Below, piece by piece: positions 1 to 10,500 of a DNA stretch of 64,000 nt. The stretch spans positions 1 through 64,000 of the forward strand of contig NZ_VRTT01000029.1 of the NCBI RefSeq assembly GCF_008017805.1, in the 5' to 3' direction. Made by a program: the position numbers and the translations under genes. The notes beneath the pieces were generated by a model. The model had not been told where the DNA came from. It saw nothing but the letters and a program-made list of their open reading frames with translations, and ran no database searches. This DNA is from Paenibacillus sp. N3.4 (GTDB taxonomy: Bacteria > Bacillota > Bacilli > Paenibacillales > NBRC-103111). Each line of letters opens with the position of its first letter. The stretch's first letter is position 1.

Positions 1-126
1 ACATTAATAGAACTACAACGTAAAATTGACGGTTACATCCGCTACTACAATAATAATCGATATCAATGGGGATTAAAAAAGATGACCCCTGTACAATACA
101 GGAATCATCTATTGTTAGCCGCCTAA
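1..126 (+). CDS. IS3-family transposase (OrfB), C-terminal fragment
   Basis: The first 41 codons are open from base 1 and end at TAA 124-126. They encode the typical C-terminal tail of IS3/IS150-group DDE transposases: a tyrosine-rich stretch reading YIRYYNNNRYQWGLKKMTP followed by VQYRNHLLLAA. The catalytic part lies outside the window. An inverted-repeat-like terminus follows about 20 bp downstream, so this is the right end of an insertion sequence. Whether the full copy is intact cannot be judged here. Confidence 0.85.
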   Translation, partial: TLIELQRKIDGYIRYYNNNRYQWGLKKMTPVQYRNHLLLAA

Positions 127-148
127 ACTAAACCAGGCTTTTTTCAAG

Positions 149-168
149 TGTCCTTGACAGAGGGTCCA
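149..168 (+). repeat. Probable right terminal inverted repeat of the IS3-family element
   Basis: The sequence TGTCCTTGACAGAGGGTCCA begins with TG and ends with CA. It lies just after the transposase stop codon and matches the kind of terminus seen on IS150-like elements of Bacillota. The left terminus is outside the window, so pairing and the target-site duplication cannot be verified. Confidence 0.6.
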
Positions 169-333
169 GATCATAAAGAGCCTGCTCTTATTTTATTTAT
201 ATATGGAATATTAAGATATTTTCGAATTCAAGGATGTATACATGATCGACAACCGAATGAATAAGTCTGAGGCTGGCTTGTTCATTCGGAGCCTCTTAAT
301 AGTTCGGATTATAATATCGTACAGGAGGCTACT

Positions 334-507
334 ATGGGTCCTTTACAGGCTTCTGCTATCGATCCAGTAAAGTTCGGCATTTATGCTGGTACAAACGGTA
401 CGCCAGGATTTGAAAGTGTAGCCACTTCGCGAATTAATTATTTGGCTCCTTTGGCCTCTAAGAGATTTCGAATTTTTTCGCTGCTGGAATATCTCCATAG
501 TAATTAA
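334..507 (+). CDS. Short ORF of unknown function (57 aa)
   Basis: An ATG preceded by a good AGGAGG ribosome binding site (322-328) opens a 57-codon frame ending at TAA 505-507. The product begins MGPLQASAIDPVKFGIYAG and has no domain I recognise. It sits between an IS end and a recombinase remnant, so it may be the truncated start of a larger gene lost by rearrangement. The good ribosome binding site is the only support. Confidence 0.25.
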   Translation: MGPLQASAIDPVKFGIYAGTNGTPGFESVATSRINYLAPLASKRFRIFSLLEYLHSN

Positions 508-546
508 ATATTTTTAAAAGTGAGTTCCCATCAGGATCTGAAACGT

Positions 547-782
547 TTATGGAGGCATTAGCATCGCAGCATTGGATGTGTCACTCTCGATGCCCTCAAG
601 GTTCTTTGCCAGGCGTTCTTTCTCGCCTTTTACCTTGATTCCTTGGACTTCTGAAAGTCATTTAGTTGCTTAGTAAGCAGCGATAGGGCCTCCTCGTTGA
701 AAATCTTCTCCTGCACTATCTGGAACACTTCCATCGAAATGCAATTGAAACAGCTTTTCTTGTCAACGGAAATGGAGAAGTT
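547..782 (-). pseudogene. Remnant of a large serine recombinase (C-terminal region)
   Basis: Read on the minus strand, 782 to about 632 encodes a stretch containing FQIVQEKIFNEEALSLLTKQ and NDFQKSKES before a stop. A second frame then continues with VKGEKERLAKNLEGIES and stops at 547-549. Joined by one frameshift, this resembles the coiled-coil region after the zinc ribbon of large serine recombinases (helix, LTKQLN-like segment, lysine/glutamate-rich helix). There is no catalytic domain and no start codon. I infer a decayed mobile-element fragment; the assignment rests on pattern only. Confidence 0.4.
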
Positions 783-950
783 CTTATGTTATTTATATTG
801 ACTTACTCCTATTATGTCCTTTATTATTAATACCACTGGAGAATATAATATGATTAATAACAATTCAAGATGGAATTCACATGAATTTCGCTGATAATAC
901 ATGAAAATTCCCATGATTTAATTCATTGGAGAAAAAAAGGTGATTATGTC

Positions 951-2107
951 ATGAAAAAGCACGATCAAGACTTTATGAAGCAGCAAAATAGGCTAACCGT
1001 TTTTGAAATCATTAAGCACAATCAACCCATTTCCCGTGCTTCTATAGCCAAGCGAACTGGAATGAGCCCTACTACGGTAAGTCGCATTGTCGGAGAACTG
1101 GCGGAACGAGGATATTTGTTGGAATCCGAACAAGTGTCTGTTGGACTCGGAAGAAGGTCTACGCTGCTCGAGATGGTTGATGCTTCCGTATTGTCAGTTG
1201 GAGTCGAGCTGGATCGCCACCAGATGATTGTCGGCATTGTCGATATTCTGGGTAATGTAGTATGCAGCGGCAAGTATCCCCGGTCTACGGAAGAAAGCCC
1301 GGATGTTACGCTAGAGCTTATTGGAGATAAGATCAATCAGTTAACGCTTTTGAATGAAATCGATGGCAATCGAGTAATTGGAATCGGTGTGGGACTCCCC
1401 GGGATTGTAGACAATGATGCGGGAGTTGTTGTCTTCTCTGTTCAACTTGGCTGGAAGAACGTACGTTTAGCTGAACGATTGAAGGAAATTACTGGTTATG
1501 ATGTGGTTGTTGACAACGAACTCAAAGTGAAAGCGCTTGCGGAGCATCTGAAGGGTGCTGCTAAGGGATCTAGTCGGACTGCGCTGCTCGGCTTTGGTAA
1601 TGGGGTAGGTTCTGCACTCATCTTTGAAGGCGAAATTTACCGAGGTAAACGAATAGCGCAGGTGAAATCGGCCATACAACGGTAGATCCTAACGGGATGA
1701 TGTGTGATTGCGGTAAAGCAGGTTGTCTGCAAACTTACATTAATATCAGCTCTCTATTGTCGGAAGCGAACAAAATTCGGCCGATTCGCACCATTGAGGA
1801 GCTATTCGAAGCAAGGCGTGCAGGAGAACGATGGGCGTGTTATTTGATCGAACGCGCTTTGATGTACATCGCCATTACAGTCAATAACGTAGTTTGTATG
1901 TACAACCCTGATAGTGTGATATTGAGCGTAGAGTTGGCAGACAAGTACCCAGAAGTTTACGAGGAGATTGAAGAACTCTGTATGTCGCGATTTGTTTGGG
2001 AGCCTCTGCGTGAGTCGTTTAGCATTTTTCGTTCGGAGCTACAGGAACAAGGTGTCATGATTGGTTCGGGGCTGTTATCTCAAATCAGGTTATTCGAATT
2101 AGAGTAA
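951..2107 (+). CDS. ROK-family transcriptional repressor (XylR/NagC-like), frameshifted
   Basis: This is a sugar-responsive repressor with an N-terminal winged helix (about residues 14-65, LTVFEIIKHNQPISRASIAK) and a ROK sugar-binding domain. The first frame ends at 1685. The zinc-binding ROK signature continues in the next frame, giving GHTTVDPNGMMCDCGKAGC when one base is restored in the AAA run near 1647-1649. The rest is in frame to the TAA at 2105-2107. Combined length of about 385 aa is normal for the family. It lies 128 bp upstream of, and co-directional with, the asparaginase/peptide-transporter/fucosidase cluster and is its likely regulator. The shift may be a sequencing indel; if real, the repressor is inactive. 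Confidence 0.85.
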
Positions 2108-2235
2108 GGGATGCCTAATCCAATACTACTGTTTGGAAGAATTGTAGGGCAGACAGCTAAGCAATCAGTTAGTAGAATAAGAAATTTTGTTTGCGGGTAA
2201 GACGTAATGTCAGGTTCGCATAAGGGGAGGCAATC

Positions 2236-3243
2236 ATGATGGGATTCACAGCACTGGTTAATGAATATCGTGGCGGCGTTTTAGAAAATGTACATTACGG
2301 AGCCATCAGTGTGGTCGACGAAAAGGGGACTATACTTTACTCAGCGGGGGATCCGAAGCATATGACGTTCCTGCGGTCAGCCGCGAAGCCATTCCAAGCC
2401 ATTCCGGTTATGAAAAGAAAGATCGACAAGATCTACGGATTGACAGGCCAAGAAACTGCACTGTTTGCGGCTTCGCACCGAGGAGAGGCTTTTCACATTG
2501 ATGCACTGGAATCTATTTTGCACAAAACAGGAATTCAGGAGGAAAGGCTTCACTGCTGCGCCACTTACCCGCTTAACGAAGACGCCAAGGCAGAGCGCCA
2601 TCGGGCACATGAATCCAAGCGGAGAATATTCCACAACTGTTCCGGCAAGCACTCTGGATTAATCGCGCTTAGCAAACATATGGGGTGGGATGAGGATAGT
2701 TACTATGATCCTGAACATCCTGTGCAGCAAGAAATTGTGGAGACACTAGCTTACATGGCCGGGGTTCCCACAAACTCTATTCCACAAGGAGTAGATGGCT
2801 GCGGTTTGCCAATCTTCGCACTTCCTTTAAATAAAATTGCTTATTCATTTTTGAAGCTGGCATGTCCCGATCTCATCGAAGACATAGATACACAGGATGC
2901 AGCCGCCAGAATGGCCCAACTAATGAATGAATACCCCAATATGATAGCGGATACAAAATTCGTGTGCTCGGCGCTGCTTAAGGATGCAAACTTGGTAGCG
3001 AAGGGTGGGGCGAAAGGCGTATACGGAATTGGATTGAGAAAAGAAAGAATCGCTATTTCACTTAAAGTATCCGACGGTTCTGAGCAAGTGTGGCCTTGTA
3101 TTATTGCTTCCATATTAGAGAGCATTGGGTACAGCAACCGAGAAACGATCGACAGGCTGTTAGAGCTAGTTCCGAATACCATCGTCAATGATGGAGGAAC
3201 GATAGTTGGCGAACGATGTGCCGTATTTGAACTGAAAGCTTAA
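2236..3243 (+). CDS. Type II asparaginase (PF06089 family)
   Basis: Predicted to hydrolyse L-asparagine, or a related amide, to aspartate and ammonia in the cytoplasm. Family landmarks are visible: SAAKPFQAIP near residue 49, SHRGE near 80, NCSGKHSG near 133 and VDGCGLP near 183. These belong to the Rhizobium-type asparaginase family, not to the AnsA/AnsB family. The 335-residue length is full and no signal peptide is present. A GGGGAGG ribosome binding site precedes two adjacent ATGs (2236 and 2239). It is the first gene of a long co-directional cluster with a peptide transporter and fucosidase, so an asparagine-linked conjugate is a possible substrate; that is inference. Confidence 0.85.
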   Translation: MMGFTALVNEYRGGVLENVHYGAISVVDEKGTILYSAGDPKHMTFLRSAAKPFQAIPVMKRKIDKIYGLTGQETALFAASHRGEAFHIDALESILHKTGIQEERLHCCATYPLNEDAKAERHRAHESKRRIFHNCSGKHSGLIALSKHMGWDEDSYYDPEHPVQQEIVETLAYMAGVPTNSIPQGVDGCGLPIFALPLNKIAYSFLKLACPDLIEDIDTQDAAARMAQLMNEYPNMIADTKFVCSALLKDANLVAKGGAKGVYGIGLRKERIAISLKVSDGSEQVWPCIIASILESIGYSNRETIDRLLELVPNTIVNDGGTIVGERCAVFELKA

Positions 3244-3328
3244 CGTAAGAATAACCTCTAACCCTGATATTAAGAATTACAGGATGATGAGAGATTCTAA
3301 TAAACATTATTTAGGGGAGTGAACAAAC

Positions 3329-4920
3329 ATGAAAGTCAAAAGAAAATCATGGTCGATGCTCATGCTGCTGCTGATTGTTGCAGTTGTAGCCGCAGGTTGC
3401 GGAGGAAATGCGGGGAAAACAAATGAAGGGAAAGGCGAGAACACCAAGGCGGTCTCTAAGAACAATAAGGATGTCGTTGTTGCGATCAATACCAACTTTA
3501 TTACGCTTGACCCTCATAACACGAGCGACACCCATTCGATTACTGGTGCAAGAACGATGTATGAAGGTCTGATGGGCTTTGATGAGAACATGAATGTAGT
3601 GCCGGTTTTGGCAGCATCCCATAAAATTAGCGATGACGGACTTGTTTACACATTCACTCTTAAAGAAAAAATTAAATTTCACGATGGCACAGACTTTAAC
3701 GCTGAAGCGGTAAAAATTAATCTAGATCGCCTCCGCGATGAGAAAAACAATCTGAGATTGCGTAAAAGTTTTGCAAAAGTGACTAACATAACAGCACCTG
3801 ATGCTAAAACGGTCGTCATTACACTTAGCGAACCGTATAACGCTTTTTTGAACAAAATGGCTATGGCTCTTATGATCAGCCCTAAAGCGTTGACAGAGCA
3901 AGGCGCCAACATTTCGAAGAACCCGGTAGGAACAGGTCCATACAAGTTCAAGGAATGGGTCCAGGGCGACCGTCTGGTTGTCGTAAAGAATCCTGATTAT
4001 TGGCAACAAGGACTTCCTAAGATTGATAGCCTTACCTTTAAGCCAGTGCCTGAGAATGGCTCGCGGATTGCTATGCTGAAGACGGGTGAGGCTGACTTTA
4101 TTTATCCGATGCCTACCGAGCAAGTAACCGAAGTTGAAGGACAAAAGGATATCGTTTTAGACAAGATCGATTCTACAATCGTGCGCTATATTACTTTGAA
4201 CACAATGAAAAAACCATATGATGATATTAAGGTACGCCAAGCAATCAACTATGCAATCAATAAAGATGCTTATATTAAAGTGGTGAAATCGGGCTTGGGT
4301 TCGAAGCTAGACTCTTCAATGTCTTCCAAAACGCAGCATTATTCCAAGCAAACGGGTTATGATTACGATCCAGAAAAAGCAAAGAAACTGCTTGCTGAAG
4401 CAGGCTTGCCAACGGGTTTCTCGGCTGAAATCTGGGGTGAGAACGACTCGGAAACTATGAAGGGCATGCAGTTCATCCAACAACAGTTGCGCTTGTTGGT
4501 ATCAAGCTAGAAGTGAAATCGATGGAAGGCGGTACGTTGTCAGGACAAATTAACTCCGCAAAAACACCGGAAGAAGCTAAGATTCAAATGTGGTATGTGA
4601 GTTGGTCTCCATCTTCAGGTGATGCAGACGGTGCGACAAGAGGTCTGTTCAGCAGCGAGATGTTCCCTCCTGCTGGATCAAACACAGCCTATTACAAGAA
4701 CGCGAATGTAGACAAATGGATTGCTGAGGCGAACAAGGCTATTGATCCGGCAAAAGCAAAAACGATCTACGCGGATATTCAGAAAACAATATGGAATGAA
4801 GCTCCATGGGCATTCTTAGGTGTTGATCAAGTTATTTCAGGTAAAAGATCATATATAAACGGCATTAAAGTAATGCCTGACGGTTCCATTACCGTTCGTG
4901 ATGCAGAAGTGAAGAAATAA
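3329..4920 (+). CDS. Peptide ABC transporter substrate-binding lipoprotein (SBP family 5), frameshifted
   Basis: This is the extracellular solute receptor of a dipeptide/oligopeptide ABC importer. The N-terminus is a lipoprotein signal (MKVKRKSW, hydrophobic core, lipobox VAAGC at about residue 24). Family-5 landmarks include LDPHNTSDTHS, FHDGTDFNAEAVKINLDRL and NPVGTGPYKFKEW. The first frame stops at 4510 in a region reading QQQLRLLVSS. Restoring one base near 4492-4496 gives QQQLRLVGIKLEVKSMEGG and continues to 4920. Combined length of about 530 aa is normal. The permease and ATPase genes follow directly. The shift is probably a sequencing indel. Confidence 0.88.
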
Positions 4921-4943
4921 AAGTGAAGTAATAATAGCAAACG

Positions 4944-4974
4944 GGCCGTTTCTATATTTTGCTGAGAAGCGGCC
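4944..4974 (+). terminator. Intercistronic hairpin between binding protein and permease
   Basis: GGCCGTTTCT pairs with AGAAGCGGCC across an 11-base loop, with one G-T wobble position. Only a weak T-containing tail follows. A hairpin here would be expected to cut readthrough or protect the upstream message, so that the binding protein is made in excess over the permeases. Confidence 0.5.
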
Positions 4975-5016
4975 TCTGCTATTTAAGGATGTTGAAACTG
5001 AAGGGAGGCTCACGAG

Positions 5017-5942
5017 TTGGGAAAATATGCTTTGCAAAGACTCCTCGGGGTTATTCCGTTGTTGTTCGTCGTATCGGTGCTGGTCTTCATGTTCATCCAT
5101 TTAATTCCCGGCGATCCGGCTCGGCTTGTCGCGGGCAAGGACGCTACGCTTGAAGAAATTAACGGCATTCGCGAGCAGCTCGGACTCAATCTGCCGCTGT
5201 GGCAGCAATATATTAACTATATGGGCAAACTGTTGCAAGGTGATATGGGTCATTCACTAAGATCTGGTTTGCCGTCTCAGATATGCTGAAGAGCAGATTT
5301 ATGCCTACCATTATTTTAACCTTTGTAAGCATGGGATGGGCGCTTGTCATGGGTCTACTAATCGGCGTTATCTCTGCGGTGAATAGAAATAAATGGCAGG
5401 ATCATGCAGGTATGTTGACTGCAATTTCTGGTATTTCTGTGCCCGGGTTTTGGTTGGGTCTGGTATTGATCCAAATATTTTCAGTTCAGCTGGGTTGGTT
5501 TCCAACTGGTGGGGTTGATTCTTGGACATCTTACGTGCTTCCGTCTATTACACTCGGAGCCGGTATCATGTCGATGCTAGCCAGGTATTCCCGCTCATCC
5601 ATGCTGGAGACAATGCGGGAAGATTACATCCGTACTGGACGAGCTAAGGGTCTTCGGGAATTCGTTGTAGTCGGTCGTCATGCGCTGAGGAATTCGCTTA
5701 TCCAAGTCGTTACCGTTGCTGGCTTGCAATTCGGATTTTTACTGGGCGGCTCTGTTATGGTGGAAACGGTATTCAGTATACCGGGTCTCGGGAGATTACT
5801 AGTCGATTCTATCTCATTCCGGGACTATACCGTCATTCAGGCGCTGCTGCTGATGTTTGCCACGCAATTTATACTCATTAATTTAATCGTCGATATGCTG
5901 TACGGTGTACTTAATCCGAAAATCCGGTATGCGTCGAAGTAG
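5017..5942 (+). CDS. Peptide ABC transporter permease, DppB/OppB-type, frameshifted
   Basis: First inner-membrane permease subunit of the importer. It starts at TTG 5017, 9 bp after GGGAGG, and encodes MGKYALQRLLGVIPLLFVV with the family signature FIHLIPGDPARLVAG. The frame breaks near 5271-5274, within GCCGTC. Restoring one base gives SGLPVSDMLKSRFMPTIIL and the BPD_transp_1 domain then runs intact to 5942. The EAA loop is visible as RTGRAKGLREFVVVGRHALRN. Length of about 308 aa is normal. The frameshift resembles the others in this window and is probably an assembly indel. Confidence 0.88.
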
Positions 5943-5950
5943 ACAATGCT

Positions 5951-6017
5951 TACGAAGATAGCTTTCCTACGGAAAGCTCAGTTTACGCTTACGATGCAGG
6001 TTTTGCTAAAGCAAAAC
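5951..6017. repeat. Two-hairpin intergenic element with repeated GCTTACGA boxes
   Basis: Between the two permease genes, AGCTTTCC (5960-5967) pairs with GGAAAGCT (5971-5978) around TAC, and GTTTTGC (6000-6006) pairs with GCAAAAC (6011-6017) around TAAA. The box GCTTACGA occurs before each hairpin. No T-run follows and the next gene's AGGAGG comes directly after. It looks like a small palindromic repetitive element or an mRNA-processing structure. Other copies are not seen in this window. Confidence 0.5.
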
Positions 6018-6034
6018 TCTTAGGAGGAGATATT

Positions 6035-6946
6035 ATGAACGACAATTCGGCGATAACTGGGAGTGGTTCTGCCGTTCCTGGAGAGACGCTTGTTTCTGGA
6101 AGAAAGAAAAGCCCAGCAGCTGTTTTTTTAAGCAAATTTCGTAAACGGAAGTTGTCGCTTGCCGCTGGTATATTTATTGTCATCCTAATCATCATTGCGA
6201 TATTCGGTCCTTATCTAACTCCGTATAATTCGAATGATCCAGATTATAATGTGTTGATGTCTGGCCCTTCCATGGCCCACTGGGCGGGGACAGATGAATA
6301 TGGCAGAGATATCTTAAGTCGTCTTATCGAAGGGACTAGACTGACCTTAGCTGTAAGCTTAAGTGCAGTTGGGATTGCGGCTGTTCTTGGAACGATTCTA
6401 GGCTTGTTGAGCGGATATTATGGTGGATGGTTGGATCGCCTTATTATGCGGAGCAGCGACGTTTTGTTTTCATTTCCTGATCTCTTGCTTGCGATTGGTA
6501 TAGTGGCCATTCTAGGTCCTGGCTTGATGAATGTGGTGATTGCGGTAGCCGTATTCGGCACTCCTTCGTTCGCCAGGATTATCCGGAGCGTGACATTGTC
6601 CGCAAAGGAGACGTTATTCGTGGAAGCAGCCCACTCGATGGGTGCGAAGAACAGACGAATTATCTGGAAGCATATCTTTCCAGAAACGGTGCCAAGCATG
6701 ATTGTGAATGTGACTATGAAAATTGGCGGCGCGATCCTGGCCGCAGCATCATTAAGCTTTCTAGGTATGGGTGCTACGCCAACCAATCCCGACTGGGGAG
6801 CCATGCTGAGCATGGGACGCGATTACTTGAGTATCGCACCCCATATCGTGTATTTTCCTGGTGCGGCTATCTTCTTGACTGTACTTGCTTTTAACCTGAT
6901 TGGGGACGGACTGCGCGATGCCCTTGATCCCAAGACGAAAAACTAA
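6035..6946 (+). CDS. Peptide ABC transporter permease, DppC/OppC-type
   Basis: Second permease subunit, 303 aa. It has a cytoplasmic N-terminus of about 45 residues, a first membrane helix (LAAGIFIVILIIIAIF), then the OppC N-terminal motif HWAGTDEYGRDILSRLIEG and the transmembrane domain with EAA loop (EAAHSMGAKNRRIIWKHIFP). The start ATG follows TAGGAGGAG by 7 bp. Dimerises with the DppB-type subunit to form the membrane channel. All family features are intact. Confidence 0.92.
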   Translation: MNDNSAITGSGSAVPGETLVSGRKKSPAAVFLSKFRKRKLSLAAGIFIVILIIIAIFGPYLTPYNSNDPDYNVLMSGPSMAHWAGTDEYGRDILSRLIEGTRLTLAVSLSAVGIAAVLGTILGLLSGYYGGWLDRLIMRSSDVLFSFPDLLLAIGIVAILGPGLMNVVIAVAVFGTPSFARIIRSVTLSAKETLFVEAAHSMGAKNRRIIWKHIFPETVPSMIVNVTMKIGGAILAAASLSFLGMGATPTNPDWGAMLSMGRDYLSIAPHIVYFPGAAIFLTVLAFNLIGDGLRDALDPKTKN

Positions 6947-6959
6947 GGGGGGATAGAAA

Positions 6960-7964
6960 GTGACGTCAAGATTACTTGAAGTACAAGGATTGAAAACGGA
7001 GTTTAAACGCGAAGGCGGCAGTGTAATGGCAGTAGCTGGCGTTGACTTTTATATAAATAAAGGTGAAGTACTGGGTCTAGTTGGTGAATCAGGCTGTGGC
7101 AAAAGCGTTACCTCCCTATCGATAATGAGGCTGCTTAAGGACACACCGGGACGGATTGCTGGCGGAACAGTCCGCTTCGAAGGCACCGACCTAACGAAGA
7201 TCCAAGAGAAGGAGATGCGTCGGTTTCGCGGCAATGAATTAGCCATGATTTTTCAAGAGCCGATGACGTCACTTAACCCGGTGCTGCGAATCGGAAAACA
7301 ATTGGAAGAGCCGATTATGCTGCATATGGGTTATGGGCGCAAGCGTGCGAGAGAGCATGCGATTCATACGTTGACCCTTGTAGGCATTCCGCGGGCAGAG
7401 GAGTTAGTGAACGATTATCCTCACCAGCTATCCGGTGGGATGAGGCAGCGGGTTATGATCGCGATGGCGATGGCGTGCAATCCGAAGCTTCTGATTGCTG
7501 ATGAACCGACAACTGCACTCGATGTGACGATTCAAGCGCAAATTCTTGACTTGATGAAGCGATTGAAAGATGAGCAAGGGATGGGCATGCTGCTCATTAC
7601 ACATGATCTTGGTGTCGTAGCGGAGATGTGTGATCGGGTTGTTGTCATGTATGCAGGAAGGGTCGTAGAAGAAGCATCTGTTAAGGATTTGTTCGAGACG
7701 CCTCAGCATCCGTACACGAAGGGGCTTATTCAATCGGTTCCTAAGCTGCGTCAGAAGGTTCGACGTCTAGATTCAATTCCAGGTAACGTACCAGATTTGA
7801 CCGCAATGCCACAAGGCTGCAAGTTTGCGCCCCGCTGCCGGGATGTTAGGGATCGATGCTTGACACAAGAACCGGAGCTTCTTCCGATAGAAGGACAATC
7901 AGAGCGTAAGAGCCGCTGTTGGTTAACGCAGCCAGAGAAGCCGGAAGGAGGAGAACATGCATGA
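6960..7964 (+). CDS. Peptide ABC transporter ATP-binding protein, DppD/OppD-type
   Basis: ATPase subunit energising peptide import. Walker A is GESGCGKS (about residues 41-48), the Q-loop is [11 protein letters not shown], the ABC signature LSGGMRQR and Walker B LLIADEP. The C-terminal oligopeptide/dipeptide extension has the cysteine pattern [14 protein letters not shown], which in relatives binds an iron-sulfur cluster or zinc. The start is GTG 6960 after GGGGGAT. The stop overlaps the next ATPase gene (ATGA), indicating coupled translation. Confidence 0.93.
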   Translation: MTSRLLEVQGLKTEFKREGGSVMAVAGVDFYINKGEVLGLVGESGCGKSVTSLSIMRLLKDTPGRIAGGTVRFEGTDLTKIQEKEMRRFRGNELAMIFQEPMTSLNPVLRIGKQLEEPIMLHMGYGRKRAREHAIHTLTLVGIPRAEELVNDYPHQLSGGMRQRVMIAMAMACNPKLLIADEPTTALDVTIQAQILDLMKRLKDEQGMGMLLITHDLGVVAEMCDRVVVMYAGRVVEEASVKDLFETPQHPYTKGLIQSVPKLRQKVRRLDSIPGNVPDLTAMPQGCKFAPRCRDVRDRCLTQEPELLPIEGQSERKSRCWLTQPEKPEGGEHA

Positions 7965-8959
7965 AGGAGACTCAGACTCCACTGGTAGAAGTAAAAAAGT
8001 TGCAAAAATCTTTTGCCATCCAAAAAGGCTGGTTCGGCGCCACTAAATATTTGAAAGCGGTCGATGGCATCTCATTTGCTATTCATAAAGGTGAAACATT
8101 CAGCCTTGTTGGAGAAAGCGGCTGCGGCAAGTCGACGACAGGACGCTTGGTGACTCGACTGCTGAAGCCCAATAATGGAGAAGTATGGTTTAACGGGCAA
8201 AATATTAGCTCACTGACTAGTGATCAGATGCGACCAATTCGTAAAGATATGCAGATGGTGTTTCAGGACCCATATGCTTCTCTTAATCCTCGGATGAAAG
8301 TTAAGGATCTTGTTGCTGAGCCGCTGCTTATTCATACGAAGCTGAGTACGAAGGAACGCGACAAACTGGCCCATGAGCTGCTGAACACAGTGGGTCTAAG
8401 CAGCTTTCACGCGGAACGTTTTGCCCATGAGTTCAGCGGGGGACAACGGCAGCGGATCGGAATTGCACGGGCTCTGTCTGTTCGGCCGAGCTTGATCGTG
8501 GCGGACGAGCCGGTGTCCGCACTAGACGTATCCATTCAGTCTCAGGTGCTTAACCTGCTGCAGGATCTTCAAGAGCAGTACGGTCTGACCTACCTCTTTA
8601 TCTCCCATGATCTAAGCGTTGTGGAGCATATTAGCGATCGTATTGGCGTTATGTATTTAGGTACGCTGGTTGAAACAGCGGATAAAGACACGCTATATGA
8701 CTCTCCGCTTCATCCTTACACCCAGGCATTACTATCATCCGTGCCTGTTCCAGATCCAAGTCAGAAGAAGGAACGCATTATTCTGAAGGGAGATCTGCCA
8801 AGTCCTGTAAATCCCCCAACGGGCTGTCGTTTCCATACACGCTGTCCTTCTTGTATGGAAGTTTGCAAGCGGCATGAACCGATTTTCAGGGAAGTCGAGC
8901 CGGGGCATCAGGTTGCCTGTCATTTATATGATGAAGAAATGATGAAATTACCCAGGTAA
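7961..8959 (+). CDS. Peptide ABC transporter ATP-binding protein, DppF/OppF-type
   Basis: Second ATPase subunit, 332 aa from ATG 7961, which overlaps the preceding stop and follows AAGGAGGAG. Walker [11 protein letters not shown]-loop [12 protein letters not shown], signature [15 protein letters not shown], Walker [13 protein letters not shown] and the H-loop FISHDLSVV are all present. The C-terminal cysteine-bearing extension ([14 protein letters not shown]) is also present. It is expected to pair with the DppD-type ATPase on the two permeases. Confidence 0.93.
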   Translation: MKETQTPLVEVKKLQKSFAIQKGWFGATKYLKAVDGISFAIHKGETFSLVGESGCGKSTTGRLVTRLLKPNNGEVWFNGQNISSLTSDQMRPIRKDMQMVFQDPYASLNPRMKVKDLVAEPLLIHTKLSTKERDKLAHELLNTVGLSSFHAERFAHEFSGGQRQRIGIARALSVRPSLIVADEPVSALDVSIQSQVLNLLQDLQEQYGLTYLFISHDLSVVEHISDRIGVMYLGTLVETADKDTLYDSPLHPYTQALLSSVPVPDPSQKKERIILKGDLPSPVNPPTGCRFHTRCPSCMEVCKRHEPIFREVEPGHQVACHLYDEEMMKLPR

Positions 8960-9021
8960 TCGTGTGTATCAATTGAAATAAGAAGAAAATAACAACACTA
9001 TTTGTCAAAGAAGGGATCCCC

Positions 9022-10500
9022 ATGCGAATTACAATCGATACCGTAGAACCGGAACAGATTCTTATTTACCCGGTGTATCAGGGCGAGTCCTTTCCTCACC
9101 GGTTGAGCGAAAGTCACAAACAGGCGGGTACCGTGACATGGCTGTACGGCAGGTCTGAAGGTGAAGCCGATGTATTGGCGGCAGGACTTGGCGAGCGTAA
9201 GAAGTTGACGCTTGAGAAGGTACGTCGAGCAGGCGGAGCCTCCGCCCGCGCTCTGCTGCGGGAAGATCGCAGCGGCAGTGGAACGCTCGTTCGGCATGCA
9301 AGCCCTACAGGAGACGACAGTAAGGTTGCAGCAGCTGAATGGCTACAGGCCTGGGTAGAAGGCTGGCTGCTCGGCTTGTACCGTTTCGATAAATACAGAA
9401 ACGCCACCAAAATCAGCCGTGAAGTGGACTTAAACCTTCGTCTGGAAGATTGGAAGGAGCTGTCACAAGTTGAACTGGAGGCAGTAGTCGACTCTGCACG
9501 TAATCGAGCTGAGGGAACCATGTTGGCTAGAGATTGGGTGAATGAATCTCCCGAAACATTGAATCCGGATGCCTTCGTAGATTGGATCATCGACCATTTC
9601 AAGGATAAGCCTGTAGGCGTTCAAGTGTATCGCGGGCAAGATTTGGTTGACCGCGGTATGAACGGCTTGATCGCAGTGGGAGCAGGCAGCAAGTATGCCC
9701 CGGCGCTCGTAGAGCTTCGGTACGAAAGCAACACAGAGCTGCCGCTGCTTGCTTTGGTTGGTAAAGCGGTCACCTTCGACATGGGTGGTATGAATGTCAA
9801 GACGGGGAGCGACATCAGCGATGCCCGTATGGATATGGGCGGTGCGGCGGCCGTCATTGGCTGCCTGGATATTCTGGTCCGGCAGCGTGCCCAAGTTCGT
9901 GTAACTGCACTGATAGCTGTAGCGGATAATTTACCGGATGCCCGAGCTATGCTGCCATCCTCCGTTATTCGTTATCCGAACGGTCTGACCGTTCAAGTCG
10001 CAAATACGGATGGGGAAGGTCGACTAGTATTAGCTGACGCGCTAATCCATGCGGCAAAGCTGGGTGCTGCTCAAGCGATAGACATTGCCACGCTTACTGG
10101 CAATGTTGGGGCTGCGCTTGGTCTAGGCATCGCAGGAATATGGGGCGATGAGGATATAACGCGCAGCCTGGTCGAAATCGGCGAACGGAATGGGGAACGG
10201 CTGTGGCCGATGCCTCTGATGGAGGAGTATGAAGCCGAGCTCAGAAGTAATTATGCTGATCTGCGAAACGTGAGTACCTCAACGCTTGCGGGTGCGATTA
10301 TTGCAGCGCTCTTTATACGGCGTTTCGTAGCCGAGGCGATGGGTTGGGTACACATTGATATGGCCGGGACCGTGCAATTCAAGCAGGATGTCGGTTACGC
10401 AGAGGCCGGTGCTACGGGCTACGGGGCGAGGTTGCTTGCAGACTATGCGGTACAATACGCTCGGAAGCATGAAAGTGGAGAGCGGGAGGTTTCGTTATGA
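9022..10500 (+). CDS. Leucyl aminopeptidase family protein (M17)
   Basis: Cytosolic two-metal aminopeptidase that removes N-terminal residues from imported peptides. The C-terminal M17 domain keeps the metal and catalytic positions: Lys in VGKAVTFD and Asp in the same motif, Lys in GGMNVKTG, Asp in MDMGGAAAV, and Asp/Glu/Arg in NTDGEGRLVLADAL (the family usually has NTDAEGRL). The 492-residue length is normal. It starts at ATG 9022 after AAGAAGGGAT, 62 bp after the ATPase gene, and overlaps cutC by ATGA. The position suggests it processes the transporter's cargo. Confidence 0.9.
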   Translation: MRITIDTVEPEQILIYPVYQGESFPHRLSESHKQAGTVTWLYGRSEGEADVLAAGLGERKKLTLEKVRRAGGASARALLREDRSGSGTLVRHASPTGDDSKVAAAEWLQAWVEGWLLGLYRFDKYRNATKISREVDLNLRLEDWKELSQVELEAVVDSARNRAEGTMLARDWVNESPETLNPDAFVDWIIDHFKDKPVGVQVYRGQDLVDRGMNGLIAVGAGSKYAPALVELRYESNTELPLLALVGKAVTFDMGGMNVKTGSDISDARMDMGGAAAVIGCLDILVRQRAQVRVTALIAVADNLPDARAMLPSSVIRYPNGLTVQVANTDGEGRLVLADALIHAAKLGAAQAIDIATLTGNVGAALGLGIAGIWGDEDITRSLVEIGERNGERLWPMPLMEEYEAELRSNYADLRNVSTSTLAGAIIAALFIRRFVAEAMGWVHIDMAGTVQFKQDVGYAEAGATGYGARLLADYAVQYARKHESGEREVSL

